A DNA stretch of 64,000 nt from Polaribacter sp. (GTDB lineage: Bacteria > Bacteroidota > Bacteroidia > Flavobacteriales > Flavobacteriaceae): assembly GCA_028343155.1 (NCBI GenBank), contig JAOLXX010000014.1, positions 1 through 64,000 of the forward strand, given 5' to 3'. Below are positions 36,718 through 46,753 of the stretch, in pieces; the first letter of the stretch is position 1, and every line of letters begins with the position of its first letter. The position numbers and the translations under genes were made by a program. The notes below the pieces were generated by a model that worked only from the letters and a program-made list of their open reading frames with translations, had not been told where the DNA came from and searched no databases.

Positions 36718-39700
36718 ATGAAAAGTAAAGTATTTTTATTATTTTTTGTAATCCTTTTATGTTTTCCTTTTGAAGGAATGAATGCTCAAATTTTCTCAAA
36801 AAAATTAAACAAAAATAGGACTGCTATTCAAAAAGATGAAATCTATGAAAAGGAAAATTTTCCCTCTACATATCATCTTGTTTCATTTGATGTAAATGAA
36901 TTTAAAACACTTTTAAATCAAAAAGCGAAGCGAGGACAACAGAAAATACAATTACCCAATTCAAACGGTGGTTTTTCAGATTTTGTAATTAAAGAGGCTT
37001 CTAATTTTGAGACCGCGTTGTCTCAAAAATTCCCCACGATAAAATCCTATTCTGCTCAAGGAATAACCGACCCAACAGCCGTTGCTAAAATAAGTATCGG
37101 TACTGATGGTTTTCATGCGGTTGTGTTCTCTGGGATTGAAGAAACGCTTTATGTAGAACCTTATACAAGGGATAATGAAATATTAATTACCTATAAGAGA
37201 AATGATTTAGCATCAGATAAAGATCCTTTTAACTGTCAGGTTGAAGCGTTTTCACGAAGAACAAATACGCAAGAAAACACCCTTCAAAATGCGAATGATG
37301 GAAAACTAAGAACCTTTCGTTTGGCATTGGCATGTAGTGGTGAATATGCACAGTTTCATTTAGCAAATCAAAGCGTGTCACCAACTGCCACAGTTGCTGA
37401 TAAAAAAGCAGCTGTTTTATCAGCAATGAACACAACAATGACTAGAGTTAATGGGGTTTTTGAAAAAGATTTATCTATAACGATGGTTCTTGTAGCAACC
37501 AATGATGTCATTATCTTTTTAGATGCGGATTCCGATGGAATTACAGAAGGAGATCCAAACGAAATGATTGATGAGGTACAAGTTATTTGTGATGCTCAAA
37601 TAGGAACTAATAATTATGATATTGGGCACGTTTTTAGTCTTGAAGGTGGTGGTTTAGCAGGTTTAGGAGTTGTTTGTAATGCAGTTTCTAAAGCACAGGG
37701 TGTTACAGGAAGGAGTCATCCTATTGGAGATCCATTCAATATCGATTACGTGTCTCATGAAATGGGGCATCAGTTTGGAGCAGATCATACTTCTAATAAT
37801 TCTTGTGATAGTAATCGATCGAATACAACAGCTATAGAACCCGGAAGTGGTTCAACTATTATGTCGTACGCAGGTATTTGCTCCCCAAACATACAAAGCA
37901 ATAGTGATGCTTATTTTCACGCTATAAGTATTACTCAAATGTGGGATAATATCCAATCTTCTGCCTCGTGTGGAATTTTAACTTCTACAGATAATGCAGC
38001 TCCCACGGCAAATGCTGGGGGATCTTTTAGCATTCCAAAGTCGACTCCTTTTGTGTTAAAAGGAAGTGCGACTGATGCTGATGGCGTAGCAAGTTTAACC
38101 TATAATTGGGAACAAATAGATGCCGAAATTGCAACAATGCCCCCAGTTTCTTTAAATTCGGGAGGCCCCTTATTTAGATCATTACCCTCAAAGGAGACTC
38201 CTATTAGATACCTACCTGAATTAGCAACTGTTGTCGCAGGAAATATGGGGTCAACTTGGGAGGTTTTACCATCGGTGGCAAGAGATTTAAATTTTTCTTT
38301 TTTAGTGAGAGATAATCATGTAGGAGCAGGAAGTTCGGCAAGAGATGATGTGAGAATAGTTGTAGTTGATTCAGCACCTTTTACAGTGACAGCTCCTAGC
38401 ACAAATTTGAATTGGTTTGTCGGTACAACGCAAACCATCACTTGGGAAAAAGGAACTACAGATACGGCTCCTATAAATTGCCAAAATGTAAATATTAAAT
38501 TGTCTACTGATGGAGGCGTTACTTTTACAACCCTGAAAGAAAACACTCCAAATGACGGAGCAGAAGATATTATTATACCGAATACTCCTTCCACAACTTC
38601 AAGAATTATGGTTGAAGCAGCCGATAATATCTTTTATAATATAAATGCTACAAATTTTGCAATAACTTCTTCGGGGCCTACTTTTTTGATGTCAGATATA
38701 ACTGGAGATCAAGTGGTCTGTAATACATCGGGTACTTCAGTAACGTATGATTTTGATTTTCAATATGTAAGTGGATTCTCAGAATCGGTTACCTTGAGCG
38801 CAGTAAATCCACCAGTAGGTAGTACAATTACCTTCAATCCAGCAATCATAACTACTACATCAGGTGCGTTAACTACATTTACAATGACCATTGCGAATTT
38901 AGAAAATCTTCCAGTTGGAGCAGCTATAATTCGTGTTAAGGGAACTGCAGCAACGTTGCGTAAAGAAACCCCTATTGTTGTAAACGTTTTTTCGAGTACC
39001 TATCCGCCAATTATTTTATCATCCCCAGTAAATTCAACTACAGACGTTAGTAATAAACCTGTTTTAAACTGGGAAAATAATAATAATTCGACCTCATATG
39101 TAATCCAGGTTTCTGATGATCCTAGTTTTACAAATAGTATTATCAATAAAGAAATAAACAGTAATTCATATTCTATTTTTGAACCTTTAAGTTCTCTTAA
39201 AATTTATTATTGGAGAGTAAAAGGAAAAAATATTTGTGGAGAAAGTACTTTCTCTTCTGTATTTAACTTTACAACCGAAAACTGTCAGGTTTGTGCGTCT
39301 AATGGAGCTTCTGGAGATAACATAAGTACTACTTTGGTGAAGTTTAAGAGTATCAATAATACTACGGAAAAGGTAGCTGGATATGCTGATTATACAAATA
39401 TAATAACGGAAGTGCAAAGAGAAGATTCACATCAATTAACGGTCAATGTGAATACTGATGGAGTGAATACGACACAAACAAAAGTATGGATAGATTGGAA
39501 TAACAATTGTAATTTTAGTGATGTTGGTGAAGAGTATGATCTCGGTTCGGTAAATAATAATTCAAATTCAGCAACTAGTTTGTCTCCTTTATTTATTACA
39601 ATTCCTGAAGATGCTGAATCTGGAGATTTGGTCATGAGAATATCTACTAAAAAGACGAACTCCTTTTTTGCGTCTTATCCTACCCCTTGTGAAACTAGTT

Positions 39701-40020
39701 TTTTAGGAGAAGTTGAAGATTACATCATTAGAGTTGTAGATTCTTTAAATGTTATTGCCGACAGTGTTTTTGATGATTTTAATTTGTATCCAAACCCAAC
39801 AAAAGGAGCGGTTGTTTTGAATTTAAAACTTAAAGAAGCTGAAACCCTTTCTCTTCAGTTATTTGATGTTAGAGGTAGGTTGATCGAAACGAAGTTTTTT
39901 TCAAATTTAGGAAACGACTTTTCAGAAAAAATATTTTTTAACAAAGCATCAGCTGGACTTTATCTGTTGAAAATCATGAATGGAGATGCCCATACAACAA
40001 GAAAGTTGATTTTCGAATAA
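36718..40020 (+). CDS. Secreted reprolysin-like metallopeptidase with T9SS tail
   Basis: Extracellular zinc protease of 1100 residues. A Sec signal ends near NAQ (about residue 24), a propeptide follows, then the metzincin motif HEMGHQFGADH (zinc His347, His351, His357; Glu348 catalytic) and the SYAG(I)C Met-turn equivalent TIMSYAG. The C-terminal half has fibronectin-like beta domains, a GEVEDY domain and a final type A T9SS sorting domain (LYPNPTKG, ..GLYLLKI..RKLIFE). It is therefore exported across the outer membrane by type IX secretion. Likely role is protein degradation outside the cell. Confidence 0.92.
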   Translation: MKSKVFLLFFVILLCFPFEGMNAQIFSKKLNKNRTAIQKDEIYEKENFPSTYHLVSFDVNEFKTLLNQKAKRGQQKIQLPNSNGGFSDFVIKEASNFETALSQKFPTIKSYSAQGITDPTAVAKISIGTDGFHAVVFSGIEETLYVEPYTRDNEILITYKRNDLASDKDPFNCQVEAFSRRTNTQENTLQNANDGKLRTFRLALACSGEYAQFHLANQSVSPTATVADKKAAVLSAMNTTMTRVNGVFEKDLSITMVLVATNDVIIFLDADSDGITEGDPNEMIDEVQVICDAQIGTNNYDIGHVFSLEGGGLAGLGVVCNAVSKAQGVTGRSHPIGDPFNIDYVSHEMGHQFGADHTSNNSCDSNRSNTTAIEPGSGSTIMSYAGICSPNIQSNSDAYFHAISITQMWDNIQSSASCGILTSTDNAAPTANAGGSFSIPKSTPFVLKGSATDADGVASLTYNWEQIDAEIATMPPVSLNSGGPLFRSLPSKETPIRYLPELATVVAGNMGSTWEVLPSVARDLNFSFLVRDNHVGAGSSARDDVRIVVVDSAPFTVTAPSTNLNWFVGTTQTITWEKGTTDTAPINCQNVNIKLSTDGGVTFTTLKENTPNDGAEDIIIPNTPSTTSRIMVEAADNIFYNINATNFAITSSGPTFLMSDITGDQVVCNTSGTSVTYDFDFQYVSGFSESVTLSAVNPPVGSTITFNPAIITTTSGALTTFTMTIANLENLPVGAAIIRVKGTAATLRKETPIVVNVFSSTYPPIILSSPVNSTTDVSNKPVLNWENNNNSTSYVIQVSDDPSFTNSIINKEINSNSYSIFEPLSSLKIYYWRVKGKNICGESTFSSVFNFTTENCQVCASNGASGDNISTTLVKFKSINNTTEKVAGYADYTNIITEVQREDSHQLTVNVNTDGVNTTQTKVWIDWNNNCNFSDVGEEYDLGSVNNNSNSATSLSPLFITIPEDAESGDLVMRISTKKTNSFFASYPTPCETSFLGEVEDYIIRVVDSLNVIADSVFDDFNLYPNPTKGAVVLNLKLKEAETLSLQLFDVRGRLIETKFFSNLGNDFSEKIFFNKASAGLYLLKIMNGDAHTTRKLIFE

Positions 40021-40031
40021 GTAGATTTACT

Positions 40032-40053
40032 TGCTTTTAAAAGCACTTTTTTT
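40032..40053 (+). terminator. Weak terminator after the metallopeptidase gene
   Basis: TGCTT-TTAA-AAGCA hairpin followed by C and seven T. The stem is only five pairs but the tail is good. Confidence 0.5.
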
Positions 40054-40065
40054 AGGGGTTTTAAG

Positions 40066-40152
40066 ATGACTTTCTTTAGAAAATTAGTTGTTTTTTTTGG
40101 AATTATAATTCCTCTTATTATTTTGTGTGTTTTTAAAATTTTTATCGACTAA
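40066..40152 (+). CDS. Possible 28-residue membrane peptide
   Basis: A 28-codon frame (MTFFRKLVVFFG.. ending KIFID) with one basic N-terminal turn and about 18 consecutive hydrophobic residues, a typical single-span small protein layout. It follows the protease terminator. No homologue is known to me; chance is a real alternative. Confidence 0.25.
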   Translation: MTFFRKLVVFFGIIIPLIILCVFKIFID

Positions 40153-40276
40153 TTTTAAATTTGTAAGTTGCTTTTTTTGAAGGAATAAGAAAAATGTACA
40201 TTTGAAGTCTTTTTTCTATTAAATTCAAGAGTGCATCAATAAGTAATGTCTTTATAAATAAATAGTTAGAGAATAT

Positions 40277-40999
40277 ATGTGTACAGTAACTTATCTGCCC
40301 TTAAAGAATAATGATTTTATTTTAACTTCTAATAGAGATGAAACTCCATTAAGAAATACAATTCCTCCTCAGGAGTATTTAGAAAATGGCGTAGCGCTAA
40401 CCTATCCAAAAGACGAATTAGCAGGAGGAACTTGGATTGGTTTAAGTGCTGAGAAACGATTGGTATGCCTTTTAAATGGTGGTTTTGAGATTCATCAAAG
40501 AAAGGGTTTTTACAAAAAGAGTAGAGGAATTATGGTTAAGAATATTTTATCTGCTACTGATTCCGTTGCTTTTATCAATGCGTTTAATTTTATAGATATC
40601 GAACCCTTTACATTGGTTTTGGTAGTTTGGGAAACACAATTAGAAGCCTTCGAGTTAGTGTGGGATGGTACAAAAAAACACTTTAATAAATTGCCTCAAG
40701 AACCTAGGATTTGGTCTTCATCTACGTTGTATACGCAAGAGATGAAACAAGTGAGAAAAGAGTGGTTTGCTGAATTTTTAAAAGAAAATACCGAATTTTC
40801 ACAGGAGGAAATTGTACAGTTTCATAAAATCGAAACATTAGGAACTCCAGAAACTTCCCTAAAAATGAAGCGTTCTTTTGTCGAAACGGTAAGTATTACC
40901 TCCATCATAAAAACAGCTTCAGCAATTAAAATGAAATATATAGATTTTGTTAGCAAGTCGAAAGTAGTTCTAAATAAACCTGTAGTACAAGAGTTTTAG
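40277..40999 (+). CDS. NRDE family protein (TANGO2-like)
   Basis: A 240-residue protein beginning MCTVTYLP and containing the family-defining SNRDE at residues 18-22. NRDE/TANGO2 proteins have an Ntn-hydrolase-like start in which Cys2 could act as nucleophile; their bacterial function is not established. GGTWIGLS and LLNGG segments fit the family. It is convergent with apaG, whose stop codon abuts its own. Confidence 0.85.
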   Translation: MCTVTYLPLKNNDFILTSNRDETPLRNTIPPQEYLENGVALTYPKDELAGGTWIGLSAEKRLVCLLNGGFEIHQRKGFYKKSRGIMVKNILSATDSVAFINAFNFIDIEPFTLVLVVWETQLEAFELVWDGTKKHFNKLPQEPRIWSSSTLYTQEMKQVRKEWFAEFLKENTEFSQEEIVQFHKIETLGTPETSLKMKRSFVETVSITSIIKTASAIKMKYIDFVSKSKVVLNKPVVQEF

Positions 41000-41386
41000 T
41001 TAGTTTAAAACTGTTTTGGTTGTGAGTTGAAAAGTGGGTATTATTACTTTAAATTGTTCAAAAGTATCTAGGTTTATCATGGTGTAAAAACCTTTCATAG
41101 CCCCTATGTTAGATTCTAAATAACAGCCAGAGCCATAGGTGTAGATTTCGTTTGGTCTAAGCGTTGGTGTTTGTCCAACAACTCCTTCTCCACTAACAAT
41201 TTCAGTATTATTAAGCGTGTCGAATATTTTCCAAAATCGGTCTGTAAGTTTAACCGTTTCTGGCGATTTGTTTTCAATAGTAATCGCATATCCAAAAAAA
41301 TGATACAGTTTGTTATTTCTATAACTAGTACCTTTATATTTTGTTTGAATAGAGATTTTTACCCCTTTTGTAATCTGATGTATCAT
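41000..41386 (-). CDS. apaG: ApaG family protein
   Basis: A 128-residue fibronectin-III-like beta-sandwich (DUF525). The frame is open upstream to 41524, but the ATG at 41386 gives exactly the usual ApaG length and start (MIHQITKGVKI). The YTIENKSPETVKL-like and GSGCYLESNIGAMKGFY segments are characteristic. Linked in enteric bacteria to cobalt/magnesium resistance and Ap4A metabolism; the biochemical role remains unclear. Confidence 0.92.
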   Translation of the reverse strand: MIHQITKGVKISIQTKYKGTSYRNNKLYHFFGYAITIENKSPETVKLTDRFWKIFDTLNNTEIVSGEGVVGQTPTLRPNEIYTYGSGCYLESNIGAMKGFYTMINLDTFEQFKVIIPTFQLTTKTVLN

Positions 41387-41614
41387 TGTTAGTAAATATA
41401 GGTTTTTACGTAAAAACCACAAATTATTATTTAGTTGATTTAAAACCATAAAAAAAAGTGTGTGTCCGTTTTGGATCATGAAATATTTTTTCAACGTTAT
41501 TCCAAATTCATTTAGGTAGCTCATACTGTTTATAGTCAGTTTATTATGATCAAAACTTGAAGTAAGTTTAGATTGATCATCCCTAGTTATTAAATATGGA
41601 TATGTAAAAAAAAA

Positions 41615-42832
41615 TTATCTATCCAAGTTAAAGAAACCAGATCCAACACCAATTACTCGGTCATAAAAACTCCCAAAAGGCTTGTAATACACGATGACTG
41701 AATATTCATTTTCAGTTTCGTAAAAAGTACCGTTTACTTCATCTCGATCAATATATCCTTCATGATCAACCGTTGCATAAGCATAATTGTAAAAACCTTG
41801 TTTTAGAAGAATATTTCCAAGGTAAGCACTTTGTTCTGGGTCGTATTGCAGTTTGTTTTCATCTACAATCTTAAAGTTATTAAAAGCTCCATACACATAA
41901 ACTTCTTTATTAATAAAAGGAGCAGCTACTAAAATCGAAAAATGCATCATGGCATAATCCGCCTCATTTTTAGAGTCTTGAGCTTCTAGGGATCTGATGA
42001 CAAACTGTCCGTTAATATCTGGGTTGTAATTGTATTTTCTGAATGGACTGTGTGTAAAAGGATATAAATAATGATGAAAGACTTCTTTTTTCTGAATTTT
42101 AATAATATTCAAACTTGTGTTTCTCAAAAATTTGCTATCAAAATTGAAATATTCATTTCCACCCCAAAAATTAGTTGCATTTGTATAGGTGTAAATCAAT
42201 TGATTTTGTTTGAAAAAAGTGGGTTGTAGATTGGTTATTTTTTCGTCCCAATTGCTGTTTTTTAAAACCACAACATTTATTTCTTGATTTGGAGAGTTGA
42301 TTTTAATCTGAGGATGGTTTATAGAAAACTCAACCGTTTGTTGGCTGTTCAGTGTTTTTGTGTTTCTACTTCTTGATACACTAACGCTAACCGTTGTTGC
42401 TCTTTCATAGAGAACAAAACGTCTTGTAAAAACAACGTCATCGGCTTCATTTAAAACAGATAAAAGATAATTTCCGCTTTTGGTGATGTCTGTATTTATA
42501 TTCGGAATATTGACTGAATAATGTGTGTAACTTTGAAGTGTATTGAAAGAATTGGTCCTGTTTATAATGGTATTTTGTTCAAAACCATTGATGTATTGAC
42601 TTGGTGATAATTGGCTCGATTTCCAATCATGAGTCATGTGTTCAATCTTATATTGATAGTCTTTGTTGTCTGCCTCTAAATCATCGAAGGATAATTCTAA
42701 AATAGTACCTAAGGGCACGATAGAAGAAAAATTATTTTCTTGAAAGGGTCTTAATTGAATGGATTTTATGTTTTGCGAAAAGAGGCTTGAGCAAAAAAAG
42801 ATAAAAAAAGGAATTAGAAATTTTAGATGCAT
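41615..42832 (-). CDS. DUF5103 protein, type IX secretion plug
   Basis: Secreted or outer-membrane-associated protein with a Sec signal ending FSQ; the ATG at 42832 puts the signal at the N terminus, while the longer frame to 42868 does not. The domain is DUF5103, identified as the Plug protein that closes the SprA translocon of the type IX secretion system on the periplasmic side (established in Flavobacterium johnsoniae). Beta-rich throughout, with YKIEHMTHDWK and PLGTILELSFDD as recognisable pieces. It fits the T9SS substrate encoded nearby. Confidence 0.85.
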   Translation of the reverse strand: MHLKFLIPFFIFFCSSLFSQNIKSIQLRPFQENNFSSIVPLGTILELSFDDLEADNKDYQYKIEHMTHDWKSSQLSPSQYINGFEQNTIINRTNSFNTLQSYTHYSVNIPNINTDITKSGNYLLSVLNEADDVVFTRRFVLYERATTVSVSVSRSRNTKTLNSQQTVEFSINHPQIKINSPNQEINVVVLKNSNWDEKITNLQPTFFKQNQLIYTYTNATNFWGGNEYFNFDSKFLRNTSLNIIKIQKKEVFHHYLYPFTHSPFRKYNYNPDINGQFVIRSLEAQDSKNEADYAMMHFSILVAAPFINKEVYVYGAFNNFKIVDENKLQYDPEQSAYLGNILLKQGFYNYAYATVDHEGYIDRDEVNGTFYETENEYSVIVYYKPFGSFYDRVIGVGSGFFNLDR

Positions 42833-43297
42833 TTTACAAAAATAAGGTTCATTTATGTCATTTATCAAAATTTAAGCCAAATTTTAATGAGATCATTTTT
42901 AAAAAAAAATAGTTTTTTATGAGAAAATGTCTATGAACGTCAAAAATCGAGGAGCCAATTCCTTTTTTTAAATTCTGGTTTTATTCCGACATCGCTATCA
43001 CTTTCTTTTTTTTTTTTTGAGCATCATTAACACTGTTGGTGTTTTAGGATAGCATCTATGCGATTTTCACCTTGTGCTAGTTGGGTATTTCTCAGTAATA
43101 TGAACTACTTTTTTTCTTTTAACTCAAAATATACAATAGAGAGCCTAGGTATAAAAAGTATTTTATAATACTCATTATTTATACTCATTATAAATAAGAA
43201 TAATAGGTTAATATATCCTTGAAAGTATATTAGAAATAATTGCTAAAATCGCTAAATTTGCATGATTTTTTTAGATAACTAAATATTCTAATTTACT
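42833..43297. other. 465-bp divergent intergenic region before nqrA
   Basis: No gene. Near the nqrA side TAAATTTG (43253-43260) fits the -7 consensus about 40 bases before the start codon, without a clear -33 partner. A poly-T/poly-A-rich stretch and a TTTAATAA-rich segment fill the rest. Confidence 0.5.
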
Positions 43298-44647
43298 ATG
43301 TCAAAAGACATTCGTATTAAAAAAGGCTTAGATATTAAGCTTGTTGGCGTTGCCGAAAAAAACATTACTAAGATTTCTCAGAGTAGTATTTATGCCGTAA
43401 AGCTAGAAGATTTTCACGGAATTACACCAAAACTCATTGCCAAAGAAGGAGCAGAAGTAAAAGCTGGAGATTCATTATTTTATTCAAAAAGCGATGAACG
43501 CATTTTATTTTCAAGCCCTGTTTCTGGAAAAGTAATTGAGATTGTACGTGGCGCAAGAAGAAAAGTGTTAGCAGTAAAAATCGCTGCAACTGCTTCACAA
43601 GAATACAAAGATTTTGGAACGAAAGAAGCAAACACTATGTCTGCAGAAGAAGTGAGGCATCATTTGTTCGCTTCCGGTTGTTGGCCTTTTGTAAAACAAC
43701 GTCCTTATGATGTTGTAGCAAATCCAGATCAAGCACCCAAAGCTATTTTTATATCTGGGTATGCAAGTGCACCCTTAGCTGCTGATTTAGATTATACTCT
43801 AGCGGGTAAAGAAGCGGCATTGCAAGCAGCAATTACAGCAGTTGCTAAACTTACTGATGGTAAAGTGCATGTTTCTGTAGGAGTGAATTCTAATTCTCCT
43901 TTGACAGGTTTAAATGGCATTGAAGTTCATAAAGTTTCAGGGCCACATCCTTCAGGGAATGTAGGGACTCAGATTGCGTCTATAGACCCTATCAATAAAG
44001 GAGAAGTTGTTTGGGTAATTACTCCCCAGGATTTAGTTGTTATTGGTGAGTTATTTTTAACAGGGAAGTTGAATCTAACTAGAACAGTCGCTCTAACAGG
44101 TTCGCAATTTAAGAATCCGCAATATGTGACTGCCATTTCAGGAGCAATCATTGAAGATGTAACGGCTAATAATTTGCAAAATGAAAATACAAGAATCATT
44201 AGTGGAAATGTGCTTTCTGGAAAAGAAGTGAAAGCCGCTGGTTTCTTAGGGTATTATGACAACCAAATAACAGCGATTCCAGAAGGAGACGATTATGAAT
44301 TTTTTGGATGGAACAAACCCATTTTTAATAAAATTTCTACTTCCAGAGCCTTAACTTTTTCTTGGTTAACTCCCAATAAAAAATACGATTTAAATACCAA
44401 CACAAATGGCGAACATAGAGCTTTTGTAGTAACAGGTTCTTATGAAGAAGTATTTCCTTTAGATATTTATCCGATGCAACTATTAAAAGCATTTATGTAC
44501 AAAGATTTAGATGAAATGGAAGCTTTAGGTGGATATGAAGTAGCACCAGAAGATTTTGCTTTGACAGAATTTGTTTGTGTATCAAAGCAGCCTCACCAAA
44601 AAATAATTCGAGAAGGTTTGGATTTAATGAGAGAAGAATTAGGATAG
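43298..44647 (+). CDS. nqrA: Na+-translocating NADH:quinone reductase subunit A
   Basis: Cytoplasmic-facing subunit of Na+-NQR, 449 residues, implicated in quinone binding. The DIRIKKGLDIKLVG start, the biotinyl-lipoyl-like KEGAEVKAGD loop and the C-terminal PLDIYPMQLLKA.. segment identify it. First gene of a complete nqrABCDEF operon. Confidence 0.95.
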   Translation: MSKDIRIKKGLDIKLVGVAEKNITKISQSSIYAVKLEDFHGITPKLIAKEGAEVKAGDSLFYSKSDERILFSSPVSGKVIEIVRGARRKVLAVKIAATASQEYKDFGTKEANTMSAEEVRHHLFASGCWPFVKQRPYDVVANPDQAPKAIFISGYASAPLAADLDYTLAGKEAALQAAITAVAKLTDGKVHVSVGVNSNSPLTGLNGIEVHKVSGPHPSGNVGTQIASIDPINKGEVVWVITPQDLVVIGELFLTGKLNLTRTVALTGSQFKNPQYVTAISGAIIEDVTANNLQNENTRIISGNVLSGKEVKAAGFLGYYDNQITAIPEGDDYEFFGWNKPIFNKISTSRALTFSWLTPNKKYDLNTNTNGEHRAFVVTGSYEEVFPLDIYPMQLLKAFMYKDLDEMEALGGYEVAPEDFALTEFVCVSKQPHQKIIREGLDLMREELG

Positions 44648-44800
44648 AATGAAGTGCTTAAAGTTGTCAAGTGGCGTAAGTTAAAGGTAATTAAGATTGC
44701 TTTATGTCATTAAAAATAATCTTGTGTCTTTGGATTTAAAAGACCAAACTATTAAAAATAAAACGAAATGTCTTTTCTATTTTAGAAGAAAATAAAAAGT

Positions 44801-46000
44801 ATGAGCTTAAAACAAAATTTACACAATTTAAAAGAAAAATATAAAGGAACTAAAATGGCTCCCGCATTTAACGCGATCCATACCTTTTTATATTTACCAA
44901 ATGAAGTGACTCACGGAGGAACTCATATAAAAGCAGCAGATGATTTAAAGCGTACGATGAATATCGTAATTATGGCCTTAGTTCCTTGTTTGCTTTTTGG
45001 AATGTTCAATGCAGGGTATCAACATTATGCTGCTATAGACGGTTCCTTAAGAACAGATGTATTGGCTAACTTTTTCACCTTTGATAATTTATGGATTGGA
45101 ATCATAAAAGTGCTGCCACTCGTAATTGTTTCATATGGAGTAGGACTATTGGTAGAATTTATTTTCGCAGTAATTAAAGGACATGAAGTAGAAGAAGGCT
45201 ATTTAGTAACAGGAATGTTAGTGCCTTTAATTGTACCAATTGACACCCCTTTATGGATGTTAGCAGTTGCCGTAGTTTTTGGAGTTGTTATTGGTAAGGA
45301 AGTATTTGGAGGCACAGGAATGAATATTTTAAATCCTGCTTTAACCATTAGAGCTTTCTTGTTTTTTGCATATCCAACTTGGATGTCTGGAGATAAAGTA
45401 TGGGTCTATGACGCTGTAAATAGAACAGGAACAGCAGATGCAATTTCTGGAGAAACTATTTTAGGAAGTTATGCGCAAAACCAAGAAGTAATCTACTCTA
45501 CATTTGATAAGTTCATGGGATTCATTCCTGGTTCTGTAGGGGAAACTTCTACATTTTTAATTCTTATAGGAGCAGCAATTCTAATTTTTACAAAAATAGC
45601 AAGTTGGAGAATTATTCTCTCAGCCTTTGTTGGAGCAGCAGTAATGGGCTTGATATTCAATCAAATTGTTGCCGCTGATATTATTACAGATTCTAGCAAA
45701 TTTTATGGTTTAATGAATACGGTTTGGTGGGAACACTTAACCATTGGTGGCTTGGCTTTTGGAGCTGTGTTTATGGCTACAGACCCCGTAACAGGTTCAC
45801 AGACAAATAAAGGAAAATGGATTTATGGTTTTTTAATTGGGTTTATATCTATTATGATTCGTGTGTTCAATCCTGCATATCCAGAAGGCGTATTTTTAGC
45901 AATTTTATTGATGAATGTATTTGCGCCAACAATAGACCATTATGTGGTTCAAGGAAACGTAAAGAAAAGATTAAAACGTACTAAAGTTAAAATCGCTTAA
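44801..46000 (+). CDS. nqrB: Na+-NQR subunit B
   Basis: Integral membrane subunit with about nine membrane segments that carries covalent FMN and riboflavin. The flavinylation motif reads SGET (in ADAISGETILGS) instead of the more common SGAT, with the Thr retained. 153 bases separate it from nqrA. Confidence 0.95.
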   Translation: MSLKQNLHNLKEKYKGTKMAPAFNAIHTFLYLPNEVTHGGTHIKAADDLKRTMNIVIMALVPCLLFGMFNAGYQHYAAIDGSLRTDVLANFFTFDNLWIGIIKVLPLVIVSYGVGLLVEFIFAVIKGHEVEEGYLVTGMLVPLIVPIDTPLWMLAVAVVFGVVIGKEVFGGTGMNILNPALTIRAFLFFAYPTWMSGDKVWVYDAVNRTGTADAISGETILGSYAQNQEVIYSTFDKFMGFIPGSVGETSTFLILIGAAILIFTKIASWRIILSAFVGAAVMGLIFNQIVAADIITDSSKFYGLMNTVWWEHLTIGGLAFGAVFMATDPVTGSQTNKGKWIYGFLIGFISIMIRVFNPAYPEGVFLAILLMNVFAPTIDHYVVQGNVKKRLKRTKVKIA

Positions 46001-46003
46001 ATT

Positions 46004-46750
46004 ATGAGTAAAAGAACAGATAGTAATTCATATACAATGATTTTTGCCGTAATTATGGTATTAGTTGTTGGTTCGTTGTTGGCCTTTTTTGCCTCCTCTT
46101 TAAAACCAAATATTGACGAGAATAAGCGCATTGAAAAGCAACAAAATATTTTGTATGCTATGGGAATCAATCAAAACGACGAGTCTAGTGCAAACTTTGT
46201 TTCTACAGATATTGCTGGTACTGAGTTTGTAAAATACATTAAAAAACAATTAATCATTCAAGGGAATAAAATTTCTGAAGATGATACCGCTTTTTTAATT
46301 GATGTAAAAAAAGAACAAACTGCTGCAAAAGCAGGAAATGAAAGAAGATTACCTTTATTTATTGGTGAAAAAGAAGGCAAAGTATTTTATGTAGCACCCA
46401 TTCGAGGAAAAGGTTTGTGGGATGCAATTTGGGGATATGTAGCCATGGATGAAAATATGATTGTACAAGGAGCTTATTTTGATCACAAAGGAGAAACGCC
46501 AGGTTTAGGAGCCAATATAAAGCAACGTTATTTTATGGATGATTTCATTGGAGAACATTTAATGTCTGCTAGCGGAGATTTTAAAGGAATTACCGTTGCC
46601 AAAGGAAATAACGACCCAAAAAACGAAGAGAAAACAGATTATGAAGTAGATGCAATTGCCGGTGCAACCATTACTGGGGATGGAGTTTCTGCCATGATAA
46701 AGAAAGATTTAGCATTGTATGTGCCTTATTTTAAATCATTAAAAAAATAA
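46004..46750 (+). CDS. nqrC: Na+-NQR subunit C
   Basis: Single N-terminal membrane segment, then a periplasmic FMN-binding domain with GETPGLGANI and the flavinylation motif DAIAGATITGDGV, where the second Thr of GAT(I)T is the FMN attachment region. The gene starts 4 bases after nqrB. Attachment would need an ApbE enzyme, not found in this window. Confidence 0.95.
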   Translation: MSKRTDSNSYTMIFAVIMVLVVGSLLAFFASSLKPNIDENKRIEKQQNILYAMGINQNDESSANFVSTDIAGTEFVKYIKKQLIIQGNKISEDDTAFLIDVKKEQTAAKAGNERRLPLFIGEKEGKVFYVAPIRGKGLWDAIWGYVAMDENMIVQGAYFDHKGETPGLGANIKQRYFMDDFIGEHLMSASGDFKGITVAKGNNDPKNEEKTDYEVDAIAGATITGDGVSAMIKKDLALYVPYFKSLKK

Positions 46751-46753
46751 AAT

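Noticed and set aside
38985-38997. AAACGTTTT similar to the LacI-type operator
   Set aside because: It is inside the metallopeptidase coding region, is only a half match, and has no link to uronate genes.
41387-41524. N-terminal extension of ApaG by 46 residues
   Set aside because: The shorter start gives the standard length and no family member has such an extension.
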